A DNA stretch of 64,000 nucleotides, taken from positions 558,001 to 622,000 of the forward strand of contig NZ_CP063657.1 of NCBI RefSeq assembly GCF_015209745.1, read 5' to 3'. Origin of the DNA: Lysobacter avium (lineage in GTDB: Bacteria > Pseudomonadota > Gammaproteobacteria > Xanthomonadales > Xanthomonadaceae). Made by a program: the position numbers and the translations under genes. Shown here piece by piece: positions 42,886 to 52,559 of the stretch (position 1 is the first letter of the stretch; each line of letters begins with the position of its first letter). The notes under the pieces were generated by a model. It was given only the letters and a program-made list of their open reading frames with translations. It was not told where the DNA came from and did not search any database.

Positions 42886-44349
42886 ATGAGCCAGCCCGAC
42901 AGCCGCTCTGCGATCCGTCCCGCGCCCGACCAGCCGCTGCTGGACGTGGCCGACTACGTGGTCGATTACACGGTCGATTCGACGGAGGCCTACGACACCG
43001 CGCGCTACATGCTGCTGGATTCGCTGGCATGCGCGGCGTTGGCGATGGAGCACGCCGAATGCGTCGCCCATCTCGGGCCGCTGGTGCCGGGCGCGGAGCT
43101 CAAGGACGGCGCCCGCGTGCCGTTCACCGGATTCCAGCTCGACCCGGTGCAGGCCGCCTACAACATCGGCGTGCAGATCCGCTGGCTGGACTTCAACGAC
43201 ACCTGGCTGGCGGCGGAGTGGGGGCACCCGTCCGACAACCTCGGCGCGATCCTCGGCGTGGCGGATTATCTGGGCCGGATTGCGCAGCAGGAAGGCAAGG
43301 CGCCGATGACCGTGCGCGACGTGCTCGGCTGGGCGATCAAGGCCCATGAAATCCAAGGCTGCTACGCGCTGGAGAACGCGTTCAACCGCCTGGGGTTGGA
43401 CCACGTGATCCTGGTGCGCCTGGCATCGACTGCCGTGGCAACGCGGATGCTCGGCGGTGACCGCGACGCGATCTGGTCGGCGCTGTCGCACAGCTGGATG
43501 GACAACGGCGTCCTGCGCACCTATCGCCACGCGCCCAATACCAGCCCGCGCAAAAGCTGGGCCGCCGGCGATGCCTGCCGCCGTGCAGTAACCCACGCGA
43601 TCAACGCCGTGCGCGGGGAGGTTGGTTGCCCGAGCGCGCTGACCGCGCCGACCTGGGGACTTTATGACGTCGCCTGCGACGGTCGGCCGTTTACCTTCGA
43701 GCGCCCTTTCGGCAGCTACGTGATGGAAAACATCCTGTTCAAGCTCAGCTTCCCCGCCGAGTTCCACGCCCAGACAGCCGTCGAGTGCGCCATGCAACTG
43801 CACGCGCATGTGAAGCAGCAGCTGGACGCCGGCGGCGTGGACGCCATCGAGCGCATCGAACTGGAAACCCAGCAGGCGGCCATCCGCATCATCGACAAGA
43901 CCGGTCCGCTGTCCAATTACGCCGACCGCGACCACTGCCTGCAATACATGGTCGCCGTGCCGTTGCTGTTCGGGCGCCTCACCGCCGATGATTACGGCGA
44001 CGCGGTTGCCGCCGACCCGCGCATCGATGCACTCCGGGACAAGATGACGGTGAGCGAGGACCCGCGATTTACCCGGGACTATTCCGATCCCGCCAAGCGC
44101 TATATCGGGAACTCGGTCCAGGTGTTTTTCAAGGATGGAAGCCACACGCGAAAGATTACGGTGGATGTTCCGATTGGGCATCGGGAGCGCCGGGCGGAGG
44201 GAATTCCGGTGCTGATGGACAAGTTCGAGCGCGCCATGCGCCGCCGGCTTTCGGCGGAGCGGGCGGATCGCTTGATGACTCTTGCAAATGCGCCAACGCA
44301 ACTGGAATCACTTGCTGTCACCGACTTCATGGATCTGTTTTCGAACTGA
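42886..44349 (+). CDS. prpD: 2-methylcitrate dehydratase
   Basis: MmgE/PrpD-family enzyme that dehydrates 2-methylcitrate in propionate breakdown; 487 residues, close to E. coli PrpD (483). Conserved stretches include YMLLDSLACAALA, WLDFNDTWLAAEWGHPSDNLG, AHEIQGCYALENAFNRLGLDH and TSPRKSWAAGDACRRAV. It shares its upstream region with the oppositely read fadH. It is separated from prpC by fadH and the hydrolase, instead of forming the usual prpBC-acnD-prpF-prpD cluster. Confidence 0.92.
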   Translation: MSQPDSRSAIRPAPDQPLLDVADYVVDYTVDSTEAYDTARYMLLDSLACAALAMEHAECVAHLGPLVPGAELKDGARVPFTGFQLDPVQAAYNIGVQIRWLDFNDTWLAAEWGHPSDNLGAILGVADYLGRIAQQEGKAPMTVRDVLGWAIKAHEIQGCYALENAFNRLGLDHVILVRLASTAVATRMLGGDRDAIWSALSHSWMDNGVLRTYRHAPNTSPRKSWAAGDACRRAVTHAINAVRGEVGCPSALTAPTWGLYDVACDGRPFTFERPFGSYVMENILFKLSFPAEFHAQTAVECAMQLHAHVKQQLDAGGVDAIERIELETQQAAIRIIDKTGPLSNYADRDHCLQYMVAVPLLFGRLTADDYGDAVAADPRIDALRDKMTVSEDPRFTRDYSDPAKRYIGNSVQVFFKDGSHTRKITVDVPIGHRERRAEGIPVLMDKFERAMRRRLSAERADRLMTLANAPTQLESLAVTDFMDLFSN

Positions 44350-44549
44350 ACGAACCCCGATGCATCCGGCGGGGCTGCGGGAACTTAGTCAATTGTTAGT
44401 CGCCTGTTAACACGGCCTTCACGGTCACGACCCTAGGCTTCACCCCGATGGCGTCAAAACGGCAGCCGTCCTCAAGCGCTACCGAAACACGCACCCCGAT
44501 TTCTACAGTCTCGTTCCATACCAGTTTTGATCCACACGGAGATACACGA

Positions 44550-45602
44550 ATGAACAAGAAACTCCTTTGCGCAGCCATGCTTGGTGGCCTGGCGTTCGCC
44601 GGCGCCGCAAGCGCTCAAGAGTTCGATGACCGCTGGTACCTGACCGGTTCCGCGGGCATGAACATCCAGGACAACAATCGCGATTCGCGCGATGCGCCGT
44701 TCCTGGCTCTGGGCGTGGGCAAGTTCCTCAACCCGAACTGGTCGCTCGACGCCGAGCTGAACTACCAGAAGCCGAAGGCGGATCGCAACCAGGATCTGAA
44801 CTGGAGCCAGTACGGTATCTCGCTCGACGCGCGTTACCACTTCATCGCGGAAGGCCGGAACTGGAACCCGTACGTGTTGATGGGCCTGGGCTACCAGCGC
44901 GCCGAGGAAGAGTTTGATCCGTCCAACCCGCTGCTGCCCGCGCGCTTCACCCGCAACGGTGCCCCCAGCGTGCAGAAAGACGGCCACGTCGCCGGCAAGC
45001 TCGGTTTCGGTGCCCAGGGCGATGTGGGTCGCGTCAAGATCCGCACCGAGTTGGCTTACCGCATTGATGCGCACGACGACAGCGTTGGCGCGTTCCTGAG
45101 CGACGACGTGCCGCGCGATGACGGTGCCGACTGGTTTGGTGACGTGCTGGCCTCGGTCGGTGTCGTGGTTCCGCTGGGTCCCGAGCCGATGGTTCCGGTT
45201 GCTCCCGCGCCGCCGCCGCCGGCCGCGCCTGTCCAGGAAGCCCCGGTTCCGGTCACCATCGACCTGCGTGGCGTGAACTTCGACTTCGACAAGTCGACCC
45301 TGCGCGCCGATTCGCTGGCGATCCTCAACGAGGCGCTGGAAATCCTGCGTCGTTACCCGGAAGTCCGCGTTGAAGTGGCCGGTCACACCGACCTCTGCGG
45401 TCCGGATGCTTACAACCAGGCGCTGTCCGAGCGTCGTGCGCGGGCCGTGTATGACTACATGACCTCCAACGGCATCGATTCCAGCCGCCTGGCCGGCCCG
45501 ATCGGCTACGGCGAGAGCCGTCCGCTGGAGCAGACCGAGCAGACGCAGCCTGGCTGCCGCAACGAGCGTAACCGCCGCACCGAGTTGAACGTTCAGAACT
45601 GA
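44550..45602 (+). CDS. OmpA family outer-membrane protein (copy 1)
   Basis: Outer-membrane barrel with a periplasmic peptidoglycan-binding domain; 350 residues. Signal peptide MNKKLLCAAMLGGLAFAGAASA, barrel at about residues 23-205, a Pro/Ala hinge (PVAPAPPPPAAPVQ), then the OmpA domain with DLRGVNFDFDKSTLR, VEVAGHTD and YNQALSERRARAVYDYM. Two cysteines (HTDLCG and QPGCRNE) could form a disulfide, as in E. coli OmpA. A close paralogue follows. The 200-nt upstream gap holds TTGTTA (44393-44398) but no clear -10 box. Confidence 0.93.
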   Translation: MNKKLLCAAMLGGLAFAGAASAQEFDDRWYLTGSAGMNIQDNNRDSRDAPFLALGVGKFLNPNWSLDAELNYQKPKADRNQDLNWSQYGISLDARYHFIAEGRNWNPYVLMGLGYQRAEEEFDPSNPLLPARFTRNGAPSVQKDGHVAGKLGFGAQGDVGRVKIRTELAYRIDAHDDSVGAFLSDDVPRDDGADWFGDVLASVGVVVPLGPEPMVPVAPAPPPPAAPVQEAPVPVTIDLRGVNFDFDKSTLRADSLAILNEALEILRRYPEVRVEVAGHTDLCGPDAYNQALSERRARAVYDYMTSNGIDSSRLAGPIGYGESRPLEQTEQTQPGCRNERNRRTELNVQN

Positions 45603-45650
45603 GTGAGGCATTCACCGCTGCAGGTCCTCCTGCAGCCGTGACGTAATCCC

Positions 45651-45676
45651 GAAGCCCGGCAGAGATGCCGGGCTTC
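45651..45676 (+). terminator. Terminator after OmpA copy 1
   Basis: GAAGCCCGGCA-GAGA-TGCCGGGCTTC, a perfect 11-bp stem, followed by GCCTATTTT. It separates the two ompA-like genes, so they are probably independent transcripts. Confidence 0.8.
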
Positions 45677-45851
45677 GCCTATTTTGGGCGCTTGTTAATA
45701 AAGTGTTCGAATATGTGTATCATCACGTTCGTGACTGCGGATCGTCGGGGCTTCGTGCCGCCTTCCGAAGTGACCTGCCTGTTCCAGCGATGTGTTGCAA
45801 AACCGATGTGTCGCCCAACCATTTCCCCCGGATCCACTGAAGGAGCTTTCC

Positions 45852-46865
45852 ATGAAAATCCGCTTGATGAGCGCCGCGCTGCTCGCCGGCCTGGCATTTG
45901 CCTCGGCCGCCAATGCGCAGGAATTCGATGACCGCTGGTACCTGACCGGTTCCACCGGTTTCAACCTGCAGGACAGCGACCGTGGCACCAATGACGCCCC
46001 GTTCCTGGCCCTTGGCCTTGGCAAGTTCGTCAGCCCGAACTGGTCGATCGACGGTGAGCTGAACTACCAGAACCCGAACTTCGACGCCAACCAGGACCTG
46101 AACTGGAGCCAGTACGGCATCTCGCTGGACGCGCGCTACCACTTCCTGGCCGAAGGCCGCAACTGGAACCCGTACCTGCTGATGGGCCTGGGCTACCAGC
46201 GCGCCGAGGAAGAGTTCGACGCGTTCCCGAACCCGAACTCGCCCGGTCAGCGCGTTGACGGCAACCTGGCCGCCAAGGTCGGTGCCGGTCTGCAGGCCAA
46301 CATGGGTCGCGTCGGTGTGCGTACCGAGCTGGCCTACCGCGGTGACTTCGACGATCAGAGCGTTCACAACCCGAACGAGAGCTGGTTCGGTGACCTGCTG
46401 GCCACCGTCGGCGTGATCGTTCCGCTGGGCCCCGAGCCCGTTGCTCCGGTGGCGCCGGCTCCGGTCGCCCCACCGCCGGCCGCTCCGGTTGAGGCCCCGA
46501 TCCCGGTGACCATCGACCTGCGTGGCGTGAACTTCGAGTTCGACAAGTCGAACCTGCGCCCGGATGCGGTCTCGGTCCTGAACGAAGCCGCCCAGATCCT
46601 GCAGCGCTACCCCGAGCTGCGCGTCGAAGTGGCCGGCCATACCGACTCCAAGGGTTCGGATGCGTACAACCAGGCCCTGTCGGAGCGTCGCGCCAGTGCC
46701 GTGTATGACTACCTGACCAACAACGGCGTGGACGCCGGCCGTCTGGTGGGTCCGAACGGTTACGGCGAGAGCCGCCCGATCGCGCCGAACACCAATCCGG
46801 ACGGTTCGGACAACCCGGCCGGTCGCGCCGAGAACCGTCGCACCGAGTTGAACGTGCAGAACTAA
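45852..46865 (+). CDS. OmpA family outer-membrane protein (copy 2)
   Basis: Tandem paralogue of the preceding gene; 337 residues with signal peptide MKIRLMSAALLAGLAFASAANA. The barrel (AQEFDDRWYLTGSTGFNLQD...), hinge and OmpA domain (DLRGVNFEFDKSNLR, VEVAGHTDS, LSERRASAVYDYL) align along their length with copy 1. It lacks both C-terminal cysteines: HTDSKGSD replaces HTDLCGPD and the second is also absent. AGGAG lies 9 nt upstream. A TTGTTA (45692-45697) lies in the gap without a clear -10. Confidence 0.93.
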   Translation: MKIRLMSAALLAGLAFASAANAQEFDDRWYLTGSTGFNLQDSDRGTNDAPFLALGLGKFVSPNWSIDGELNYQNPNFDANQDLNWSQYGISLDARYHFLAEGRNWNPYLLMGLGYQRAEEEFDAFPNPNSPGQRVDGNLAAKVGAGLQANMGRVGVRTELAYRGDFDDQSVHNPNESWFGDLLATVGVIVPLGPEPVAPVAPAPVAPPPAAPVEAPIPVTIDLRGVNFEFDKSNLRPDAVSVLNEAAQILQRYPELRVEVAGHTDSKGSDAYNQALSERRASAVYDYLTNNGVDAGRLVGPNGYGESRPIAPNTNPDGSDNPAGRAENRRTELNVQN

Positions 46866-46914
46866 GCACGTCTGCAACAACAGGGGCGCCTGTCGGCGTT
46901 CCCTGCGCGCTACC

Positions 46915-46946
46915 GAAACCCGGCCATGTGCCGGGTTTCGTGTTTT
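46915..46946 (+). terminator. Terminator after OmpA copy 2
   Basis: GAAACCCGGC-CATGT-GCCGGGTTTC, a 10-bp stem, then GTGTTTTT. Confidence 0.85.
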
Positions 46947-47057
46947 TCGCGTCCCGGCCGGCCATGCGGCGCGCTTGCGGTTGTTCAACGCGTGGGGGGC
47001 GCCTACACTCCCGGTGACTGGACGCGGTGTCCAGATGCCGTTTCCAGGAGTCCGAAC

Positions 47058-47642
47058 ATGTTGCGTGCCGCTGCTTTTCTTGTCCTGTTGTCAGCCGCCG
47101 GAGTAGCAAACGCGCAAAGTGCTGCCGCCTGCAGCAGCCTGGCCGCCCCCGCCGTGCCAGTCCAACGCACGGTCATTGTCCCGGTTGCCTCGGAATTCCG
47201 TACTCCGGGTCGGCAGTTGGGGGCGCCCGCAGGCGTTCTGTCGCAGGCTTTGAGCGAGTCTCTTTCCGCCGAGCAGGTGATGTTTCGCAAGCACGTTGAG
47301 AGCTGCGCCGCGTTTGCCAGCATCGCACCACTGGCATCACCCGCCAGCCTGCCTGCCGCCACGGTGGCACCCGCAGTGCCGGGTACTGCGGCTTCGACGA
47401 CCGGCGCCGTGCCCACGGCGACCGATCCGGCCGCCTACAAGCCGCGTACCGAATTCGACAACACGCCGTGGCGGTTCAACATGAGCGAGAACGGCCAGCG
47501 AATGACCGCCGATGCCTTCGACGAGTGGATGAAGGCCAAGGGGCTCCAGGTGGTGGGCGGCAAGTTCATGCGGATTCCAGCCGCGGCCGCGGCGCCGGCC
47601 GGGGAAGCGGATGCAGCCGAAACGCCGGTCCAGGAACAGTAG
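47058..47642 (+). CDS. Secreted protein of unknown function
   Basis: Not recognised. 194 residues from ATG at 47058, with GGAG 7 nt upstream. A signal peptide (MLRAAAFLVLLSAAGVANA) is followed by two isolated cysteines (QSAAACSS and VESCAAF). A long Ala/Pro/Val/Thr-rich linker (about residues 85-125) leads to a compact C-terminal segment: FNMSENGQRMTADAFDEWMKAKGLQVVGGK. The tail is Ala-rich. The architecture suggests an envelope protein with a short terminal domain; no enzymatic motif is visible. Confidence 0.75.
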   Translation: MLRAAAFLVLLSAAGVANAQSAAACSSLAAPAVPVQRTVIVPVASEFRTPGRQLGAPAGVLSQALSESLSAEQVMFRKHVESCAAFASIAPLASPASLPAATVAPAVPGTAASTTGAVPTATDPAAYKPRTEFDNTPWRFNMSENGQRMTADAFDEWMKAKGLQVVGGKFMRIPAAAAAPAGEADAAETPVQEQ

Positions 47643-47695
47643 GCGGTTCAACTGGAGCGACTCCGGATCTTGGACCACGGTCGAGTCCAGGAAAT

Positions 47696-47723
47696 GAAAA
47701 CGGCCGCAGATGCGGCCGTTTTC
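47696..47723. terminator. Bidirectional terminator between the secreted protein and kbl
   Basis: GAAAACGGCCGCA-GA-TGCGGCCGTTTTC: perfect arms with A and T tracts on both sides, serving the + strand gene and the - strand kbl-tdh unit. Confidence 0.85.
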
Positions 47724-47827
47724 ATTGGTCATTGCGTGGGATATTTCCTGGTTCACCGGTCCGCGGCGTCACAGCCGCGCACCGGGCCGGGATCAGGCCG
47801 ATTCCAGAGCGCGGGCCTGTCGAGCGC

Positions 47828-49021
47828 TCAGTCCTTCAGCACACCCAACTCGCGCCCGATGCGGACGAACGCCTCAATGGCCTGGTCGAGCTGCTCGCGT
47901 GTGTGCGCTGCGCTGATCTGGGTGCGGATGCGCGCCTCGCCCTGGGGTACCACGGGGAAGAAGAACCCGATCGCGTAGATGCCTTCATCCAGCAAGCGGT
48001 CGGCGAACTTCTGGGCCATCGGCGCGTCGTACAACATCACGGGGACGATGGGATGGTTGCCGGGCTTGAGGTCGAAGCCGGCGGCGGTCATTTTTTCGCG
48101 GAAGTAACGCGTGTTCTCCTCCAGCGTGGTGCGCATGGCGTCGGCGCCGGCCAGCATCTGGAACGCCCTGGTCCCGGCCGCGACGACATGCGGCGGCAGC
48201 GAGTTGGAGAACAGGTACGGGCGTGAACGCTGGCGCAGCAGTTCGATCACTTCCTTCTTGCCGGTCGTGAAGCCGCCCACCGCGCCGCCCATGGCCTTGC
48301 CCAGGGTGCCGGTGAAGATATCGATGCGGTCCATGACACCCTTGAGTTCGGCCGAGCCCCGGCCGGTGGCGCCGATGAAGCCGGTCGCGTGGCAGTCGTC
48401 GATATGCACCATGGCGCCGTACTTTTCGGCGAGCGCGCAGATCTGGTCCAGCGGGGCGACGAAACCGTCCATCGAGAACACGCCGTCGGTCGTGATCAGC
48501 TTGGTCTTGCAGCCGGCGGCTTCCGCGGCCTGCAACTGCTTTTCCAGGTCGGCCATGTCGCAGTTGGCGTAGCGGAAGCGCTGGGCCTTGCACAGGCGCA
48601 CACCGTCGATGATCGATGCGTGGTTGAGGCTGTCGGAAATGACTGCGTCGTCGGGCCCCAACAGCGGATCGTACAGGCCGCCGTTCGCGTCGAAGCAGGA
48701 GGCATAGAGGATGGTGTCCTCAGTGCCGAAGAAGTCGGCGATCGTCTCCTCCAGCTCCTTGTGCAGGTCCTGGGTGCCGCAGATGAAGCGGACGGACGCC
48801 ATGCCGAAACCGTGGGAATCCAGCGCGTCCTTGGCGGCCTGGATGAGGTCGGGATGATCGGCCAGGCCGAGGTAGTTGTTGGCGCAGAAGTTCAGCACCG
48901 TGCTGCCGTCTTCCAGGGTGATCTGCGCCGACTGCGGGCTGCTGATCACACGCTCGGACTTGAACAGGCCGGCCTCGCGGATTTCCTCGAGGCTGGTGGC
49001 GTAACGCTTGGTCAGGGACAT
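47828..49021 (-). CDS. kbl: Glycine C-acetyltransferase (2-amino-3-ketobutyrate CoA ligase)
   Basis: PLP enzyme that cleaves 2-amino-3-ketobutyrate with CoA into glycine and acetyl-CoA, the second step of threonine breakdown; 397 residues. Signature parts are [34 protein letters not shown], the aspartate-His region [18 protein letters not shown] and the PLP lysine in GTLGKAMGG. Downstream of tdh on the same strand with a 100-nt gap, so likely one operon. Confidence 0.96.
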   Translation of the reverse strand: MSLTKRYATSLEEIREAGLFKSERVISSPQSAQITLEDGSTVLNFCANNYLGLADHPDLIQAAKDALDSHGFGMASVRFICGTQDLHKELEETIADFFGTEDTILYASCFDANGGLYDPLLGPDDAVISDSLNHASIIDGVRLCKAQRFRYANCDMADLEKQLQAAEAAGCKTKLITTDGVFSMDGFVAPLDQICALAEKYGAMVHIDDCHATGFIGATGRGSAELKGVMDRIDIFTGTLGKAMGGAVGGFTTGKKEVIELLRQRSRPYLFSNSLPPHVVAAGTRAFQMLAGADAMRTTLEENTRYFREKMTAAGFDLKPGNHPIVPVMLYDAPMAQKFADRLLDEGIYAIGFFFPVVPQGEARIRTQISAAHTREQLDQAIEAFVRIGRELGVLKD

Positions 49022-49121
49022 GGCGGCTCCAGAAAGCAGTGGTCGATGTCGGTCGCTGCGCGCAGGTCGCGGTGGCGCGGCGTCGGTAAAACGCGGAGTG
49101 CGGCGGGCGAGCGGCGCGGAC

Positions 49122-50144
49122 TCAATTCCAGCTGAGTACGATCTTGCCCGACTGGCCGGCTTCCATGAGGTCGAAGCCCTTCTGGAACTCGTCCACCGGC
49201 AGCTGGTGGGTCAGCACCTTGCCCAGCGGGAATCCGCCCAGCACCAGTTGGGTCATCTTGTACCAGGTCTCGTACATCTTCCGCCCGTAGATGCCGTGCA
49301 GGGTCAGGCCCTTGAAGATGATCTTGTCCCAGTCGGCGCCGGCGCCCTGGGGCATGATCCCGAGCAGCGCGATCTTGCCGCCGTGGTACATGCAATCGAG
49401 CATGTCGTTGAAGGCACGCGCGTTGCCGCTCATCTCCAGGCCGACGTCAAAGCCCTCCATGTGCAGGTCCTTCATCACGTCCTTCAACGAGGTGTTGGCG
49501 ACGTTGACCACGCGGGTGGCGCCCATGTCGGCGGCGAGTTTGAGCCGGTAGTCGTTGACGTCGGTGACCACCACGTTGCGCGCGCCGATGTGCTTGCAGA
49601 TGCCCGCCGCGATGATGCCGATCGGGCCGGCGCCGGTGATCAGCACGTCCTCGCCGACCACGTTGAACTCCAGCGCACAGTGCGCGGCGTTGCCGTAGGG
49701 GTCGAAGAACGCGGCCAGCTCGCTGGGGATCTGGTCGGGGATGGGCCACAGGTTGGTCGCCGGCATCACGATGTACTCGGCGAACGCGCCGTTGCGGTTG
49801 ACGCCGATGCCGACGGTGTTGGGGCACAGGTGCTGGCGGCCGCCGCGGCAATTGCGGCAGTGGCCGCAGACGATGTGGCCTTCGGCGGAGACGCGCTGGC
49901 CGACGCGGTAGCCGGTGACGCCGGGGCCGAGGTCCACGATGCGCCCCACGAACTCGTGACCGATCACCAGGCCCGGCTGGATGGTGCGCTGGCTCCACTC
50001 ATCCCACAGGTAGATGTGCAGGTCGGTGCCGCAGATCGCGGTCTTCTCCAGCTTTATGAGGACCTCGTTGGCACCGGCGGTTGGCACCGGGACGTCCTCC
50101 ATCCAGATGCCTTTGCCGGCTTCGCGCTTGACCAGCGCCTTCAT
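49122..50144 (-). CDS. tdh: L-threonine 3-dehydrogenase
   Basis: Zinc alcohol-dehydrogenase family enzyme that oxidises threonine to 2-amino-3-ketobutyrate with NAD. From [21 protein letters not shown] the length is 340 residues, matching E. coli Tdh (341). The catalytic zinc Cys lies in CGTDLH and the structural zinc site is [15 protein letters not shown]; the NAD site is [11 protein letters not shown]. An in-frame Met at 50201 would add 19 residues. Neither start has a convincing Shine-Dalgarno. Read divergently from the first S46 peptidase. Confidence 0.94.
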   Translation of the reverse strand: MKALVKREAGKGIWMEDVPVPTAGANEVLIKLEKTAICGTDLHIYLWDEWSQRTIQPGLVIGHEFVGRIVDLGPGVTGYRVGQRVSAEGHIVCGHCRNCRGGRQHLCPNTVGIGVNRNGAFAEYIVMPATNLWPIPDQIPSELAAFFDPYGNAAHCALEFNVVGEDVLITGAGPIGIIAAGICKHIGARNVVVTDVNDYRLKLAADMGATRVVNVANTSLKDVMKDLHMEGFDVGLEMSGNARAFNDMLDCMYHGGKIALLGIMPQGAGADWDKIIFKGLTLHGIYGRKMYETWYKMTQLVLGGFPLGKVLTHQLPVDEFQKGFDLMEAGQSGKIVLSWN

Positions 50145-50381
50145 CGTGGAGGGGATCGAGTGCGCTGCGGAGGGCTGCGCGATGGCAATGGTGTCGGACA
50201 TGGATGGCCTGGCGGAAACGGCGGATTGAGGGCCAATTGTACCGGCCGCGCCTTCGGCCCCGATGACGGACCTTGCACGCGCCGGTCCGGCGCCCCGACC
50301 GAAGGCATGACCGTTGGCGGTTGCGGACCGTCGCTGGCATTGCTTATCGTCGACGGTTGCACAACACAGACCGGGGCACCC

Positions 50382-52559
50382 GTGACCTTTCGACTCCTCT
50401 CGGCGGCCCTGACCGTCGCGCTCGCATCCACCGCCGCCCACGCCGATGAAGGCATGTGGCAACCCCGCCAGATGCCCGAGCTGGCAGCGCAGCTCAAGGC
50501 GCGCGGCCTGGAGATGGACCCGGCGGCGTTGTCCAACCTGGCCGGCAAGCCGCTGGATGCCGTCATCAGCTTGGGCGGCTGCACGGCAAGCTTCGTGTCA
50601 CCTACCGGCCTGGTGGTGAGCAACCACCACTGCGTCTACGGCGCGGTGCAGTACAACTCCACGCCCGAGCGCGACCTGCTCAGCGACGGCTTCGTGGCCA
50701 GGACACTCGCCGACGAGCTGCCCGCCGAGCCCAATGCGCGCATCTACGTCACCCAGGAGATCGAGGACGTCACTGCCCGCATCACCGACGGGCTGGACGG
50801 GCTGGATGGCAAGGCGCGCTACGACACCGTGGAATCGCGCAGCAAGGCACTGGTGGCCGAGTGCGAGGCGCCCGGCGGCCTGCGCTGCAACGTCTACAAC
50901 TTCCACGGCGGACTGCAGTTCTCGCTGATCCGGCAGCTGGAGATCCGCGACGTGCGCCTGGTGTATGCGCCGTCGGATGCGATCGGCAAGTTCGGCGGCG
51001 ATGAGGACAACTTCGAGTGGCCGCGGCACACCGGCGACTTCGGTTTCCTGCGCGCCTACGTCGGCAAGGACGGCAAGCCGGCGGCGTACTCCGCGGACAA
51101 CGTGCCCTACCGGCCGGCGAGCTGGCTGACGGTGTCCCAGCAGCCGCTGGAGGAGGGCGACTACGTCATGGTGACGGGCTACCCGGGTTCCACCGACCGC
51201 TACCGCCTGCCGGGCGAGGTCAAGCAGGCGATCGACTGGCGTTATCCGACCATGGTGGGCTACTTCGGCGACTACCTGGCCACGATTGACCGCACGACTG
51301 CTGGCGACAAGGCGGCGGCGCTCAAGTACGCCTCCACCGTGGCCGGCATCAACAACGTGCTCAAGCTGTATCAGGGCAACCTGGACGGGTTCGCCCAGAT
51401 GGACGATCCGGTGGGCATGAAGCAGGCGCGCGAGGACGCGCTGGAGGCGTGGCTGGGCAAGCGCGGCAGCGAAGGCCGCGCACAGCTGGCCGCCATCCGC
51501 GCACTGGAGAAAGAGCTGGCCGAGGACCGCGCGACCCGTGAGCGCGACCTGTGGTTCAACACGGTTCTGGGCGGTGGCCTGCCCGGCGTGGCGGTCAACC
51601 TGTACCGCAACGCGATCGAGCAGGCCAAGCCGGACGCGGAGCGCAAGCCGGGCTATCAGGATCGCGATGCGCCGCGCATTGCCGGTTCGATGACCGCGTT
51701 CGACAAGCGCTACGACGCCAGGGTGGACCAGGCGCTGTTGTCGCTGCGCCTGCAGCGCTACGCCAGCCAGGTGCCCGCTCCGCAGCGCGTGGCGGCGCTC
51801 GACCGCTGGCTCGGCATCAGCGCCAGCGACAAGACCATACCCGGACTGGATGCCAAGCTGGACGCGCTCTATGCCGGCTCCAAGCTGGGCGACGCCGACA
51901 CGCGGCTGGCCCTGCTGAAGGCGGACAAGGCGGCGATCGAGGCCTCCGATGACGCCGCCCTGCAGCTGGCCGTGGCGATGATGCCGACCGTGCTGCAGAT
52001 CGAAGCCGAGGCCGAAGCCCGCTCCGGCCGGATCTCGGCGCTGCGGCCGAAGTACATGCAGGCGATGATCGATTTCAACCAGTCGCAGGGCAAGCCGGTG
52101 TATCCGGATGCCAACAGCTCGCTGCGCATCACCTTCGGCACCGTGAAGGGCTACTCGCCGCGCGACGGCGTGCAGATGACCCCGTTCACCACGCTGGCCG
52201 GCATCGTCGCCAAGACCACCGGCAAGGAGCCTTTCATCACCCCGCAGGCCGAGCTCGACGCGATTGCCGCCGGCAAGGGCGCGCAGTACCGGATGGATTC
52301 GCTGGGCGACGTGCCGGTGAACTTCCTCAGCGACGTGGACACCACCGGCGGCAACTCCGGCTCGCCGACGTTGAACTCCAAGGGCGAACTGGTCGGCCTC
52401 CTCTTTGACGGCAACTACGAAAGCCTCAGCGCCGGCTGGATCTTCAACCCCGAACTGACCCGCTCGATCCACGTCGATACCCGCTACATGCGCTGGGTAA
52501 TGGACGAGGTCGACCACGCTGAACACCTCCTGGAGGAGATGGGACTGCCGCATGACTGA
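50382..52559 (+). CDS. S46 dipeptidyl-peptidase, copy 1 (DPP7-like)
   Basis: Secreted serine exopeptidase that removes N-terminal dipeptides from peptides; 725 residues from a GTG start. Signal peptide [21 protein letters not shown], then the family opening DEGMWQP. Catalytic His lies in VVSNHHC (about residue 83), Asp in [16 protein letters not shown], and Ser659 in GGNSGSP. Residue +18 from the Ser is Gly (FDGN), the DPP7-type choice for hydrophobic P1. It overlaps copy 2 by 8 nt. Confidence 0.93.
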   Translation: MTFRLLSAALTVALASTAAHADEGMWQPRQMPELAAQLKARGLEMDPAALSNLAGKPLDAVISLGGCTASFVSPTGLVVSNHHCVYGAVQYNSTPERDLLSDGFVARTLADELPAEPNARIYVTQEIEDVTARITDGLDGLDGKARYDTVESRSKALVAECEAPGGLRCNVYNFHGGLQFSLIRQLEIRDVRLVYAPSDAIGKFGGDEDNFEWPRHTGDFGFLRAYVGKDGKPAAYSADNVPYRPASWLTVSQQPLEEGDYVMVTGYPGSTDRYRLPGEVKQAIDWRYPTMVGYFGDYLATIDRTTAGDKAAALKYASTVAGINNVLKLYQGNLDGFAQMDDPVGMKQAREDALEAWLGKRGSEGRAQLAAIRALEKELAEDRATRERDLWFNTVLGGGLPGVAVNLYRNAIEQAKPDAERKPGYQDRDAPRIAGSMTAFDKRYDARVDQALLSLRLQRYASQVPAPQRVAALDRWLGISASDKTIPGLDAKLDALYAGSKLGDADTRLALLKADKAAIEASDDAALQLAVAMMPTVLQIEAEAEARSGRISALRPKYMQAMIDFNQSQGKPVYPDANSSLRITFGTVKGYSPRDGVQMTPFTTLAGIVAKTTGKEPFITPQAELDAIAAGKGAQYRMDSLGDVPVNFLSDVDTTGGNSGSPTLNSKGELVGLLFDGNYESLSAGWIFNPELTRSIHVDTRYMRWVMDEVDHAEHLLEEMGLPHD

